Shown: positions 17,665 to 26,983 of the stretch, piece after piece
How positions within the stretch are numbered: the first letter of the stretch is position 1
Layout of the letters: every line of letters starts with the position of its first letter
Source of the DNA: Halarcobacter ebronensis
GTDB taxonomy: Bacteria; Campylobacterota; Campylobacteria; Campylobacterales; Arcobacteraceae
Direction of reading: 5' to 3'
Assembly (NCBI RefSeq): GCF_013201825.1
Contig: NZ_CP053836.1
Coordinates: forward strand, 1,984,001 to 2,048,000
Length of the DNA stretch: 64,000 nucleotides
Position numbers and translations under genes: made by a program
The notes under the pieces: generated by a model
Seen by the model: only the letters and a program-made list of their open reading frames with translations
Databases searched by the model: none
Told to the model about the DNA's origin: nothing

Positions 17665-18439
17665 TCTTTTTTGCCTCAATTTGAGCACAAATAGACAATG
17701 CAATGGATTGAGCAGTATTCCCACCTATTTTAAGTCCAACAGGAGCAAAAAATCTATCATCATCTATTAAGTTAAATATCTCTGCTTTTTTTTGCATATT
17801 TTTTCTATTTCCCATCATTCCTATATAATTCATATTAGTATTAAGCAAAGCTTGCAAATATTTATCATCTGTTTTTGGGCTATGACTTAATATTACACTG
17901 CCATTATATGAGCTTAAATCCATTGTAAAAACATCTTCTAATTTTTCTAACTCAATTAAAACATCAGCTTGCCCTACAAACTCTTTTTTTATCTCTACAT
18001 CAATAACTGTTGTTCTCCATCCCATTAGATTTGCCATTAAAACAAGTGGTGTAACATGAGAATCTGAACCAAAAATCAAAAGAGAATATACTAAATCAAT
18101 ATTTAACAACTCTTCCAAGTTTGAATAGTTTTTATCAAAAAAATATGGTTTAATCTCATACTTACTTGTACCATGCCCAGAAGATTCATCTTTTGGTATT
18201 GATTCAAAAGTATAACTTTCCCCATCAATCAAAGCTTTTTTAGCCTCTTGAAAAACTTTTTCATGAAGATATTTACTACCTAAAACGCCTATAGACTCCC
18301 CATTGGAATCAATAAGCATCATATTGCCTACTTTTGAAAAAGTTGAGCCTTTAGTTTCAATAACAGTTGCAACTGCAATATCCAACTTTTTCTCTTTTTT
18401 GTTTTCAAAAAACTCAATAAAATGTTTATCCAAAAACAT
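17651..18439 (-). CDS. xdhC: XdhC-family molybdenum hydroxylase maturation factor
   Basis: This protein of 262 residues has an N-terminal XdhC/CoxI domain (AVATVIETKGSTFSKVGNMML) and a C-terminal Rossmann domain (SLLIFGSDSHVTPLVLMANLMGW, later YIGMMGNRKN and GGNTAQSIALSICAQIEAKK). Family members bind and sulfurate the molybdenum cofactor and deliver it to xanthine dehydrogenase-type enzymes. It follows the large subunit gene by 2 nt and overlaps the mobA-like gene. Confidence 0.9.
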   Translation of the reverse strand: MFLDKHFIEFFENKKEKKLDIAVATVIETKGSTFSKVGNMMLIDSNGESIGVLGSKYLHEKVFQEAKKALIDGESYTFESIPKDESSGHGTSKYEIKPYFFDKNYSNLEELLNIDLVYSLLIFGSDSHVTPLVLMANLMGWRTTVIDVEIKKEFVGQADVLIELEKLEDVFTMDLSSYNGSVILSHSPKTDDKYLQALLNTNMNYIGMMGNRKNMQKKAEIFNLIDDDRFFAPVGLKIGGNTAQSIALSICAQIEAKKNGKI

Positions 18440-18441
18440 TT

Positions 18442-20580
18442 TTACCCCAATTTTATAGGGTATTTTGTATATCTTTTACCTGTTACATCAAATAGTGCAT
18501 TTGTTATTGCTCCAAATGCAGGTGGAACTCCAGGCTCTCCAATACCACCAATTTTTGCTCCTGAATTTATAATCTCAACATAAATTTCAGGGGTATCACT
18601 AATTCTATTTACAGAATAGTCATAAAAGTTGTTTTGTACTGTACTACCATTTTCTATTGTTATCTCTGCATATTTTGTATAACCAATAGCAAAGTTAACA
18701 GCACTTAAAATTTGGTTTTCAACATTAAAAGGATTAAAGGCATAACCACAATCAACTGCACCCCAAACTTTTTCAACCTTGTAATCATTGTTCTCTACTT
18801 TTACTTTTGCCACATAAGCTACTATAGAGCCAAAAGATTCAGCAATAGCTACACCATAACCACTATTTTTTTCTCTTTTGTACCAATTTGATTGTTTTGC
18901 CACATTTTTAAGAAGATTTATAAATCTCTCATCTTTTAGATTTTTAATTCTAAAATCAATTGGATCCATATTTGCTGCAATTGCACCTTGATCTACAATT
19001 GTTTCAATTGCTGGAGCTGTAACAGTATGCCCAACAGAACGCAACCATAAAACAGGAATTGGTGATTCAGGACAAAAGGCTTTTAAATCATTACTTGGCA
19101 CACTATAGGGGTGATTTTGAAAACCTTCCCTTTGAGAGGCATCAATTCCATCTTTAAACATAAAAGCTTCAAATATTGTTCCTTTTACAAGGGATTGACT
19201 TACAATACTACCTTTAAGACCTGTAATATTACCCTTACTATCAATAGATAGTTTTGTTTTTAGTCTGGTCATTGGTCTATAGTTACCCATTTTAATATCA
19301 TCTTCTCTAGTCCAAAGTGTTTGAATAGGCCATAACTCATCTTTTGCAACATAAATTGCATCTTTTACATAGTCAAAATTAGCTGGCCCTCTTCGTCCAA
19401 AACTGCTACCTAAATAGTTATTATAGTACTCAACATTTTGTTGTTCAACACCTAAAATTTCTGCACAAAGATCTCTTACATTTGTTTGAAATTGACTTCC
19501 AAGTGAGATAAAGGCTTTCTCTTTATCGTGATGAACAGTACAGTTAAGTGGTTCCATCATACCATGAGCCAAAAATGGAAAATGAAAATCAGCTTCAACA
19601 GTTTTATAGGCCTCATCAAAAGCTTTATTTATATCTCCATCTTTTCTCATAACAGGGATATCTTCAGCATTAACTTTAGCCTCATACTCTTTTTCTAAAT
19701 CTTTTGAACTGATATTTTTAAACTCACCCTCATCCCATACAACAGAAACAAGCTCACTTGCTTTTTTAGCTTGCCACCAATAATTAGCAATTACAGCTAT
19801 TTTTTCATTTGGAAGTTGCTTTATTTTTAAAACTCCTGGCATATTTTTTGCTTTTGAATCATCAAAACTTTTTATTTTTGCCCCAAATACTCTTGGTTGA
19901 ATTAGACAAGCATATTTCATATTTTCTAATCTAACATCAATACCAAATTTAGTTTTTCCAGTAATTTTCTCTTCCACTTCTTTTGGATGTCTTTTTATTG
20001 GTTTACCAATTAATGTAAATTCGCTCTCTTTTTTAAGTGTTACATCATTTGGTATTTTCATAGATTTAATATCTTCTACCAAATCCCCATAAGATAACTT
20101 TTCATTGGTTTTTTTATTTATCACATATGAGTCTTTTGTTATTACATCATAAACTCTTACTTTCCATCTTTTTGCAGCTGCTTTTTTCAACATACTATTA
20201 ACTGTAGCACCAACTTTTCTAATACTTTCTTGATGATTTGTAATAGAACCTGAACCACCTGTTAGCATGATGCCCATTCCTGGTCTATTATAAATAGGAT
20301 CTACAGGAGCTGGAACAAAAACAATATCTTCCCAAGCAGCATCTAATTCATCTGCAATACACATTGACATTGTTGAGTAAACACCTTGACCCATTTCTGC
20401 TTGCCCAATCATAAAAGTAATAGTATTATCACTATCAATCTTTATAAAAGCATTTGGTTCTAAGATATTAGTTTTTTCTGCCTCTTTTGCTCTACCTTTA
20501 ATAGGAGCATAAAATCCAATTATAAAAGCAGAACCTACTAATGATGTATTCTTTAAAAAATCCCTTCTTGAAACATTCAT
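18442..20580 (-). CDS. iorB: Molybdenum hydroxylase large subunit, isoquinoline 1-oxidoreductase beta type
   Basis: This 712-residue molybdopterin-binding subunit has a Tat signal (SRRDFLKNTSLVGSAFIIGF), so it is folded in the cytoplasm and exported. Aldehyde oxidase/xanthine dehydrogenase domains follow: GQAEMGQGVYSTM, MLTGGSGSITNHQESIRKVGA, LGSSFGRRGPANFD and the C-terminal IGGIGEPGVPPAFGA, whose Glu is the expected catalytic base. Members oxidise N-heterocycles or aldehydes; the substrate here cannot be read from the sequence. It overlaps iorA and forms a four-gene operon with xdhC and the nucleotidyltransferase. Confidence 0.88.
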   Translation of the reverse strand: MNVSRRDFLKNTSLVGSAFIIGFYAPIKGRAKEAEKTNILEPNAFIKIDSDNTITFMIGQAEMGQGVYSTMSMCIADELDAAWEDIVFVPAPVDPIYNRPGMGIMLTGGSGSITNHQESIRKVGATVNSMLKKAAAKRWKVRVYDVITKDSYVINKKTNEKLSYGDLVEDIKSMKIPNDVTLKKESEFTLIGKPIKRHPKEVEEKITGKTKFGIDVRLENMKYACLIQPRVFGAKIKSFDDSKAKNMPGVLKIKQLPNEKIAVIANYWWQAKKASELVSVVWDEGEFKNISSKDLEKEYEAKVNAEDIPVMRKDGDINKAFDEAYKTVEADFHFPFLAHGMMEPLNCTVHHDKEKAFISLGSQFQTNVRDLCAEILGVEQQNVEYYNNYLGSSFGRRGPANFDYVKDAIYVAKDELWPIQTLWTREDDIKMGNYRPMTRLKTKLSIDSKGNITGLKGSIVSQSLVKGTIFEAFMFKDGIDASQREGFQNHPYSVPSNDLKAFCPESPIPVLWLRSVGHTVTAPAIETIVDQGAIAANMDPIDFRIKNLKDERFINLLKNVAKQSNWYKREKNSGYGVAIAESFGSIVAYVAKVKVENNDYKVEKVWGAVDCGYAFNPFNVENQILSAVNFAIGYTKYAEITIENGSTVQNNFYDYSVNRISDTPEIYVEIINSGAKIGGIGEPGVPPAFGAITNALFDVTGKRYTKYPIKLG

Positions 20581-21032
20581 TATATCTCCTTTGCTGCTTT
20601 TGCAATTGCTATTTTAATTCTATTATAAGTACCACATCTACAGATATTACCATCCATAGCATCAACTATCTCTTGCTCAGTTGGTTTGTTATTTTGTTTT
20701 AATAAACCAGCAGCATTAATAATCTGTCCTGGTTGACAATACCCACATTGGGCAACATCTTCCTCTTTCCAATATTTTCTTAAAGTATTAATTACCCTAT
20801 CTTCACTATTTTCAATAGTGGTAATCTCTTTTCCTATAGCCTCTTTTATAGATGTTTGACACCCTCTAACTGCTTTTCCATCTAGCAAAATAGTACAGGC
20901 ACCACACATTCCAACACCACATCCAAACTTTACCCCAGTAATATTTAGATAATCTCTTAAAGCCCATAAAACAGGAGTATCATCAGAGATATCCTTTAGT
21001 TTATATTTTTTCTTATCTACGATTAATTCCAT
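20580..21032 (-). CDS. iorA: Molybdenum hydroxylase small 2Fe-2S subunit, isoquinoline 1-oxidoreductase alpha type
   Basis: The small subunit of 150 residues carries two 2Fe-2S clusters: CGVGMCGACTILLDG...C (plant ferredoxin type) and CGYCQPGQIINAAGLL with GNICRCGTYNRI. The start was set at the ATG at 21032 because GGAGG lies 5-6 nt upstream; a GTG at 21044 would overlap that site. It has no export signal and presumably travels with IorB through Tat. It is the first gene of the operon. Confidence 0.9.
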   Translation of the reverse strand: MELIVDKKKYKLKDISDDTPVLWALRDYLNITGVKFGCGVGMCGACTILLDGKAVRGCQTSIKEAIGKEITTIENSEDRVINTLRKYWKEEDVAQCGYCQPGQIINAAGLLKQNNKPTEQEIVDAMDGNICRCGTYNRIKIAIAKAAKEI

Positions 21033-21181
21033 TTGTACCTCCACAAATTTGATATTAAACCAGTATTAATTATATATTAATATAGAAGATTCCTGTAGAT
21101 TGATTCTCTAAATTTTTTGCCTAATTCTGTAAATATTTTTATTTTGTTTCTAAATCTTTAACAATTTTAAAACAGAAGAGA

Positions 21182-21209
21182 TTAGATATTCTATTAATAA
21201 AATATCTAA
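21182..21209. repeat. AT-rich inverted repeat downstream of the Nudix gene
   Basis: TTAGATATT (21182-21190) is repeated inverted as AATATCTAA (21201-21209) around a 10-nt spacer, in the 191-nt gap between iorA and the Nudix gene. There is no T-tract directly next to it, so it is a weak terminator at best; an operator for the iorA operon is an alternative. No gene is visible in this gap. Confidence 0.35.
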
Positions 21210-21223
21210 ATTGAAAGAGATAT

Positions 21224-21799
21224 CTAGTTTTTTGTTTTATTTTTCATAAACCACATAAAAGAGAACATAAGTCCTGGAGTTTTTGCTTTACTTTCATCAA
21301 AAATAAACTCTTCATAATCTTTTAATGGAAGATACATAAGTTCTATTAACTCATCTTGTATTCCACCACCTTCATGTATTTTCATTGAATCATCTATTTT
21401 TGCATAAAAAAGTGTTTGACACCCTCCACTTACTCCCACATTTGTATAAAAAGAAGTAATCTTTTCAATATTTTCTAAAGAAACATCAAAACCACACTCC
21501 TCATCAATCTCCTCTTTTGCAATCTCTTGAAGTGTTTTATTTTTATCAACAATTCCTGCACAAAGTTCATAGGTACAAAGTTTTGATTTATCATTTAAAT
21601 AGACTGGTGCCCTAAACTGCTTTACTAATAAAAATGCATTTTTTGTCTCATGATAGAGTAAAATAGCAACAGAATCAAAGCTCTTTACAGCTTCCCAACT
21701 TTTATTAATCCCATTTTGTTTATAGGTTATTTTTACTGGATGGACAAATTTTGTGTTGTCCAATTTACTTATTTTAAACTCTTCAATTTTATTATTCAT
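21224..21799 (-). CDS. Nudix hydrolase, nucleotide-sugar diphosphatase type
   Basis: The start at 21799 gives 192 residues and has AAAGG 6 nt upstream; a longer frame adds 23 residues rich in Leu/Asn/Lys and is not credible. The Nudix box appears as GIVDKNKTLQEIAKEE followed by IDEECGF, with the EExxxEE and Gly positions present but Lys where the first Glu usually stands. The FVHPVKITYKQNG opening and AFLLVKQFRAPVY resemble ADP-ribose/UDP-glucose diphosphatases (NUDT14-like). The exact substrate is uncertain. Confidence 0.8.
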   Translation of the reverse strand: MNNKIEEFKISKLDNTKFVHPVKITYKQNGINKSWEAVKSFDSVAILLYHETKNAFLLVKQFRAPVYLNDKSKLCTYELCAGIVDKNKTLQEIAKEEIDEECGFDVSLENIEKITSFYTNVGVSGGCQTLFYAKIDDSMKIHEGGGIQDELIELMYLPLKDYEEFIFDESKAKTPGLMFSFMWFMKNKTKN

Positions 21800-21880
21800 T
21801 ATAAACCTTTTGTTTATTTTATTTATATTTGAATAAAATAAGAGTAAATTTAATTTTTTCGAATTCATAAAGGTTTTAAC

Positions 21881-22489
21881 ATGATACTAAAATATACAGG
21901 TCCAAAAGAGATTATCTCCGCACATGGAATAAGTTTTAAAAATGGAAAAGATGACAAATACGTATATATCTATCCAGCATATCAATTATATAAAGCAATT
22001 CACCACGAGTATGAGAAGGGTCATATCTATTCACACAATATTGATGGCAAAAGAATAAATGATGAAGCTTTAGTAAATGAGATTTTAAAGTTAAGACCTG
22101 AATTAAAAAAGAGTTGTGAAGAGGAGCTTGAGAAAATCAAAAGTTTTCTTGATAGTGAAATTGAAAAAGTAGAAGAGCATAAAGATTATAATGAGGAAGA
22201 GAAAAAAGTTTTTAAAAACAATCTTTTGATTATGAAAGACTATAGAGTCCAAAGGGAGACTAATAAAATCATCTATTATGAACTAATCAAAATTATAGTT
22301 GATGATATAATTGAACATAAATTAAAAGAGATCAATTCCCCTTTCAATGAAAGATATTGGCATATTTTACAATCAATTCAAGGGGAACTTTCAAACCATA
22401 ATCACAAATCAATTGGTTCAAATTTAGATACAAATCATAATAGTGAAGATATTAGAATTATTTTAAAAATAAACTCTATTGGGAAATAA
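21881..22489 (+). CDS. Hypothetical protein, 202 residues
   Basis: No family was recognised. The first 60 residues look like a small beta domain (KYTGPKEIISAHGISFKNGK..KYVYIYPAYQL), followed by a long charged helical region (about 70-160) and an Asn/His-rich end. There is no signal peptide or membrane helix, so it is probably cytoplasmic. An AAAGG ribosome binding site precedes the ATG. It is divergent from the Nudix gene and its last 14 nt overlap the convergent histidine kinase. Confidence 0.65.
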   Translation: MILKYTGPKEIISAHGISFKNGKDDKYVYIYPAYQLYKAIHHEYEKGHIYSHNIDGKRINDEALVNEILKLRPELKKSCEEELEKIKSFLDSEIEKVEEHKDYNEEEKKVFKNNLLIMKDYRVQRETNKIIYYELIKIIVDDIIEHKLKEINSPFNERYWHILQSIQGELSNHNHKSIGSNLDTNHNSEDIRIILKINSIGK

Positions 22490-23648
22490 TAATTTTATTA
22501 AAATCAACAATGAAGGTAGAACCTTCATTTGGTTTTGACTCTAACATTAACTCCAAGTTATAATCTTTGCAAATACGATTTACAATATCTAAACCTATAC
22601 CAAAACCACCTTCAACATTTTTACCCCTTTTATATCTTTTAAATATCTCTTTTTGTTCCTCTTTAGAGATTCCAATTCCAAAATCTTGAACTTTTAAAAA
22701 ACCTTTTTCTAAAGATACAACTATTTTAGAGTTATTTTTGCTATATTTTATAGCATTTGATAAAAGATTATTTATCAACTTTTGGGTTTTTGTTCTATCC
22801 ATTAATACTTCACATATTTCTAAATTAGCTTCAATTATTATACTTTTTGTTACAGAGATATCTCTAAAAAAATCTACACTTTCTAAAATAAGCTCGTTAA
22901 GATTAAACCTCTCATCCAAATTCTCTCCAAAATTATTAAAAGCAGAAAAATGAATATCATTGTAAATATGTGATATTTGTTTACTGCTACTTAAAATATA
23001 TTTCATCATCTTTTCTGGATTTTTACCCCTTTTTAACATACTAACAGAGGTCATTAATACAGAGATTGGAGTATTTAATTCATGGGCTGAATCTTTGATA
23101 AAATTATCAAGTTGCAAAACTTTTTGTCGTACAGGTTTTAAAAGAAGTTTGGCAAGAAAAAAAGCAATAAAGCCAACAAAAATTGCACTCAAAAAGAAAG
23201 CCAAAATAGTATAAACAACTAATCTATCTTTATTTACAACCCCTTGACAAGTCTCTAAAACAATATATTTTATTGGTATTCCCACTTCATTTAACTCATC
23301 AATGAAGTAGTGATTAAGTCTATTTTCATAAAATTTTTTATCTAAATCAACTGACTCTTTACTATCTAGATTTGAAAAAATAAGTTTTCTTTTCTCATCA
23401 TATAAACCATATCTTAACTCTTTTTTATCCAAATTTTTGGGTATAAATTTTTTATTGTGCATATATGAGTTTAAAATATCAGTTTTTATTTTCATTGAAG
23501 CATTATTTAGCTCCATGCTACAACTCTTTTCTAAAGATTCAACCTCATCTTGATAATAAACATAAAGAAGCATTCCAATTAAAAAGATTGCAGAGCAAAT
23601 ATAGATAGATAAGAAACTAAAAAGTGCTCTTTTTTCATCACTATTCAA
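22476..23648 (-). CDS. Membrane sensor histidine kinase
   Basis: This 390-residue kinase has one membrane helix at about 10-30, a short periplasmic sensor of about 100 residues, a second helix at about 135-160, HisKA with the phosphoacceptor in DSAHELNTPISVL, and a catalytic domain with LLSNAIKYSKNNSK (N box), VQDFGIGISKEEQ (G1) and GGFGIGLDIV (G2). The sensor domain is not recognised. It overlaps its response regulator by 8 nt, so they form one two-component system. Confidence 0.92.
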   Translation of the reverse strand: MNSDEKRALFSFLSIYICSAIFLIGMLLYVYYQDEVESLEKSCSMELNNASMKIKTDILNSYMHNKKFIPKNLDKKELRYGLYDEKRKLIFSNLDSKESVDLDKKFYENRLNHYFIDELNEVGIPIKYIVLETCQGVVNKDRLVVYTILAFFLSAIFVGFIAFFLAKLLLKPVRQKVLQLDNFIKDSAHELNTPISVLMTSVSMLKRGKNPEKMMKYILSSSKQISHIYNDIHFSAFNNFGENLDERFNLNELILESVDFFRDISVTKSIIIEANLEICEVLMDRTKTQKLINNLLSNAIKYSKNNSKIVVSLEKGFLKVQDFGIGISKEEQKEIFKRYKRGKNVEGGFGIGLDIVNRICKDYNLELMLESKPNEGSTFIVDFNKIIISQ

Positions 23649-24300
23649 ATTTATAGCCTACTCCTCGTATGGTTTGAATTACCTCTTTTCCTAGCAACTC
23701 TCTTAGGTTTTTTATATAAACTCTGATTGTAGCTTCTGTTGGCATCTCTTCATAAGCCCAAATATTTTGTAAAAGCTCTTCACTTGAGATTACCCTTTTT
23801 TTATGTTTTATAAAATATTTTAGAATATCTCTCTCTTTTAAAGCTATACTTTTTACTCTATTATTTATCTTAAGTTGACAAAATTCAGGCAAAAATATTG
23901 TATCTTTGCAAATTTGAATCTCATGGGAGTTTTCAATAAAAAACTGTTTTGAAAGCTTTCTAACTCTTTGATCTAACTCTTCTAAATCAAAAGGTTTTTT
24001 AATATAGTCATCAACACCATTCTCAAAAGCCTCTTTAAGATGTTTTGTATCTTGGTATGCTGTTAAAATTATTATTGGTGTTTTATTTTTATAATCATCT
24101 CTTAGGGTTCTTAAAACTTCAAGTCCTGACATTAAAGGAGTATTTATATCTAAAAGAGCCAAATCAAAAACTTCATCAAGAAGAGTTTCCAAAGCCTCTT
24201 GCCCATTATTGCAAAGGGTTACATCATACCCTTTGTCTTGTAGGTGTTCATTTAATAAATCACTTAATGCAGGATCATCTTCTAGTAATAAAACTTTCAA
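23641..24300 (-). CDS. OmpR-family response regulator
   Basis: This 219-residue regulator has a receiver domain (LLEDDPALSDLL; phosphoacceptor Asp in LALLDINTPLMSG; IILTA; KKPFDLEEL) and a winged-helix DNA-binding domain ending EATIRVYIKNLRELLG and IRGVGYKFE. The partner kinase starts within its last codons. Targets are unknown; the nearby unknown gene and aldolase-like gene are candidates only by proximity. Confidence 0.94.
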   Translation of the reverse strand: MKVLLLEDDPALSDLLNEHLQDKGYDVTLCNNGQEALETLLDEVFDLALLDINTPLMSGLEVLRTLRDDYKNKTPIIILTAYQDTKHLKEAFENGVDDYIKKPFDLEELDQRVRKLSKQFFIENSHEIQICKDTIFLPEFCQLKINNRVKSIALKERDILKYFIKHKKRVISSEELLQNIWAYEEMPTEATIRVYIKNLRELLGKEVIQTIRGVGYKFE

Positions 24301-24357
24301 TATAACTCCTTTTTGAAACTAAGTCATTATACTAAAAGTTTGTTTACCAAGTGTGTA

Positions 24358-24954
24358 TTAACTCTTTAGTACTTTTTTTATTATGTTATACAAAGCCTTT
24401 TCTGTTTCACTTAAACTCTTTCCAAAAGCAACAATTGAGAAATCATTACCATCAATTAAAAAAGAGTTATTTAAGAAACAATCAATATTTTTATATATAT
24501 CCTCAACAGCTTTACAATTTTCTAAATTACTATAATCTATTTTAAGAAACTCATTATTTATCATATAATCCCACACTCTTTCATTATTTATTATAATTAC
24601 TGCTTTTATTTGAGAATCTAAATCATATAAGTAAGAGTGAAGAAGCCACTGATTTGAAGGTTTACTACTTCCAATACAAAACATCTTTTTTCTCTCGTAA
24701 TCAAACTTTTTTACAAAAGAGTAGTAGTTTGGATTTAGTTTGGGAAACTCACCTGTATTAATTCCAGTTATAACAAACGAGCTTTTGTTTTTATTGTATC
24801 TTGTTGAGATACTGCCAAAACAATTTCCATTTGTGTGTGCACCTATTAGACCCAAAGAGTAGAGTCTAGCTCGAATTTTTTCAATCTTATTGCACTCTTT
24901 GACTGCAATCTCTTCTGTTTCTGTATATTTAATTGAGTAATCAAAATCTTCCAT
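24358..24954 (-). CDS. Degenerate class II aldolase/adducin-like protein
   Basis: This 198-residue protein has the class II aldolase fold outline: RARLYSLGLIGAHTNGNCFGSISTR, then SFVITGINTGEFPKL, then PSNQWLLHSYLYDLDSQIKAVIIINNE. In active enzymes the last stretch carries a metal-binding His-x-His; here those positions read Ile-x-Asn, so zinc catalysis is probably lost. An AAGGAT ribosome binding site supports the start. It may be a regulator or binding protein, or use another chemistry. Confidence 0.7.
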   Translation of the reverse strand: MEDFDYSIKYTETEEIAVKECNKIEKIRARLYSLGLIGAHTNGNCFGSISTRYNKNKSSFVITGINTGEFPKLNPNYYSFVKKFDYERKKMFCIGSSKPSNQWLLHSYLYDLDSQIKAVIIINNERVWDYMINNEFLKIDYSNLENCKAVEDIYKNIDCFLNNSFLIDGNDFSIVAFGKSLSETEKALYNIIKKVLKS

Positions 24955-25014
24955 TGTATATCCTTAAGTTGGAAAATATTATCAACTTAAGGTATCAATT
25001 TGATTTCAATAAAA

Positions 25015-25515
25015 TTATTTGAAGTTATCAAAAACCAATGGAGATTTAAAATCTAGGGATTTTAGGTGTTTCATAATAGTTTGTAAATCATCAATATTTT
25101 TCCCAGTTACTCTTATTTCATCCCCTTGATTTACAGCTTTTACTTTTAGTTTTAGATTTTTAATCTCTAGCTGTATCTTTTTTGCTTCATCAGCTTTTAT
25201 AGAGTCAACAATTGAGTAAGTGAATTTTCTATTTCCACCAGAACTATCCTCTTTTTTTAACTCTTCTAATGAGTTAATAGAGATTCCTCTTTTATTCATT
25301 TTAGAGATTAAAATATCATACATAGCTTCAACTTTATTATCACTTGAAGAGTTTAAAACTAAAGTCTTTGCTCCTTGATTAAAATCTATCTCTTTTGCAA
25401 TTCCTTTAAAATCATATCTTGTTTCAATCTCTTTTTGAGCTTGAACTACAGCATTTTTCATCTCTTGTAAATCTAATTTTGCAGAGATATCAAAACTATG
25501 TTCTTTTGCTGCCAT
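25015..25515 (-). CDS. yajQ: YajQ family nucleotide-binding protein
   Basis: This 166-residue protein begins KEHSFDISAKLDLQEMKNAV and contains ETRYDFKG, the family hallmark, then KKIQLEIKNLKLKVKAVNQGDEIRVTGKNIDDLQ. Some members bind cyclic di-GMP and act as effectors; others only nucleic acids. A diguanylate cyclase lies elsewhere in the window (57100-59247), but a link is speculative. Confidence 0.95.
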   Translation of the reverse strand: MAAKEHSFDISAKLDLQEMKNAVVQAQKEIETRYDFKGIAKEIDFNQGAKTLVLNSSSDNKVEAMYDILISKMNKRGISINSLEELKKEDSSGGNRKFTYSIVDSIKADEAKKIQLEIKNLKLKVKAVNQGDEIRVTGKNIDDLQTIMKHLKSLDFKSPLVFDNFK

Positions 25516-25580
25516 ACATACTCCTAATTTTTCTCTTATTATAGGAAATTCAAAGTTTTATAACTATTAAAAAGTAATAA

Positions 25581-25604
25581 AAAAGGGAATTAATTCCCTT
25601 TTTT
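25581..25604 (-). terminator. Rho-independent terminator after uraA
   Basis: AAAAGGGAAT and ATTCCCTTTT (25581-25602) form a strong palindromic stem with T-tracts on both strands. It sits 2-4 nt downstream of the uraA stop on the minus strand and separates uraA from yajQ. Confidence 0.8.
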
Positions 25605-25605
25605 A

Positions 25606-26856
25606 TTAAAGAATATGATCATCTTTTCTAGGTTGTGGTAAGATAATATTTAAGATAATTCCAGTAATTGCTCCAAGACCAATTCCTGAAAATGGTACTC
25701 CTCCAAAATTAAAAGTCATACCACCAATTGAGAATACTAAAATTGTTGAAACAAGAATCAAGTTTCTTGGACAATTGAAGTCAACATCTGCTCTAACAAG
25801 GGTAGAGATACCAACACTTGCAATAATACCAAATAGTAAAAGCATAATTCCACCCATAACTGGAACAGGAATTGTTGCTAAAAGACCACCAAGTTTTCCA
25901 ACAAAAGCAAGAACTATTGCAAAAATTGCAGCCCATGTCATAATTGCAGGATTATAAGCTTTTGTAACTGTAACTGCACCTGTAACTTCTGAGTAAGTAG
26001 TATTTGGTGGTCCACCAAATAGTGCAGCAACTGAAGTTGCTAATCCATCACCTAAAAGAGTGTTTTTAAGGCCTGGTTTTTTTAGATAATCTTTTTTAGT
26101 TACATTTGAAATTGCTAACATATCACCAATATGTTCAATAGCAGGAGCTATTGCAATAGGTAAAATAAAGATTATTGCTTCCCAACTAAATGTTGGTGCA
26201 ACAAAGTTTGGCATTGCAAACCAAGCTGCATTTTTAACTGCACTAAAATCAACAATTCCTAAAAAGATAGATACAATATAACCCACTAAGATTGCACCTA
26301 GAATTGGAATTAATCTAAAAACTCCTTTTCCTAAAAGAGAGATTAACATCATTGTAAATAGTGAAAGCATTGAAACTGTAATAGCTGTTCCAAATGGCAC
26401 TAATTGAATTGCTCCATCCCCTGTTTTACCCATTGCCATATTAACTGCAACAGGAGACAAAATAAGACCAATAGAGATAATTACAGGTCCAACAACAACT
26501 GCTGGCAAATATTTATGAATAAACTGATCTCCTCTTACTCTAATAATAGAGCTTAAAACCACATATAAAAGCCCAGCTGCCACAAGCCCTGACATAGTTG
26601 CAGCAATTCCCCAAGTTTTAACACCATATGAAATTGGAGCAATAAAGGCAAAAGAAGAAGCCAAAAAGATTGGTGGTACAGCACTTCTATTTATAAATTG
26701 AAATAATAAAGTACCAACACCAGCAGTAAATAGTGCCACATTTGGGTCAAGTCCAGTTAAAATAGGAACTAAAACTAACGCTCCAAATGCAACAAACAGA
26801 AACTGTATACCGATTATTGAGTCTTTGACTCTAAAGTTGTAATCTGTAGGTTTCAT
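25606..26856 (-). CDS. uraA: Uracil permease, NCS2 family
   Basis: This 416-residue inner membrane transporter has about 14 hydrophobic segments. The NCS2 signature SVAALFGGPPNTTYSEVTGAV and the earlier PIAIAPAIEHIGD carry the substrate-binding Glu residues of UraA. A GAGGA ribosome binding site precedes the ATG. It is divergent from upp, which supports uracil rather than purine as the substrate. Confidence 0.93.
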   Translation of the reverse strand: MKPTDYNFRVKDSIIGIQFLFVAFGALVLVPILTGLDPNVALFTAGVGTLLFQFINRSAVPPIFLASSFAFIAPISYGVKTWGIAATMSGLVAAGLLYVVLSSIIRVRGDQFIHKYLPAVVVGPVIISIGLILSPVAVNMAMGKTGDGAIQLVPFGTAITVSMLSLFTMMLISLLGKGVFRLIPILGAILVGYIVSIFLGIVDFSAVKNAAWFAMPNFVAPTFSWEAIIFILPIAIAPAIEHIGDMLAISNVTKKDYLKKPGLKNTLLGDGLATSVAALFGGPPNTTYSEVTGAVTVTKAYNPAIMTWAAIFAIVLAFVGKLGGLLATIPVPVMGGIMLLLFGIIASVGISTLVRADVDFNCPRNLILVSTILVFSIGGMTFNFGGVPFSGIGLGAITGIILNIILPQPRKDDHIL

Positions 26857-26983
26857 ACGTCCTCACTTTGTAGAAATAAATACCAAGATAATATCCAAAG
26901 TAAGATAAGATGGGCGTAAATAAATGTGTAATTTATAAGCAATTTTACGATAACATAATTTCAAAAAGATAAAGAGAGTATTT

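Noticed and set aside
17665-17724. 20-residue N-terminal extension of the mobA-like protein
   Set aside because: It lies inside xdhC and does not resemble the family N-terminus; the ATG at 17664 starts directly before the LILAAGSS motif.
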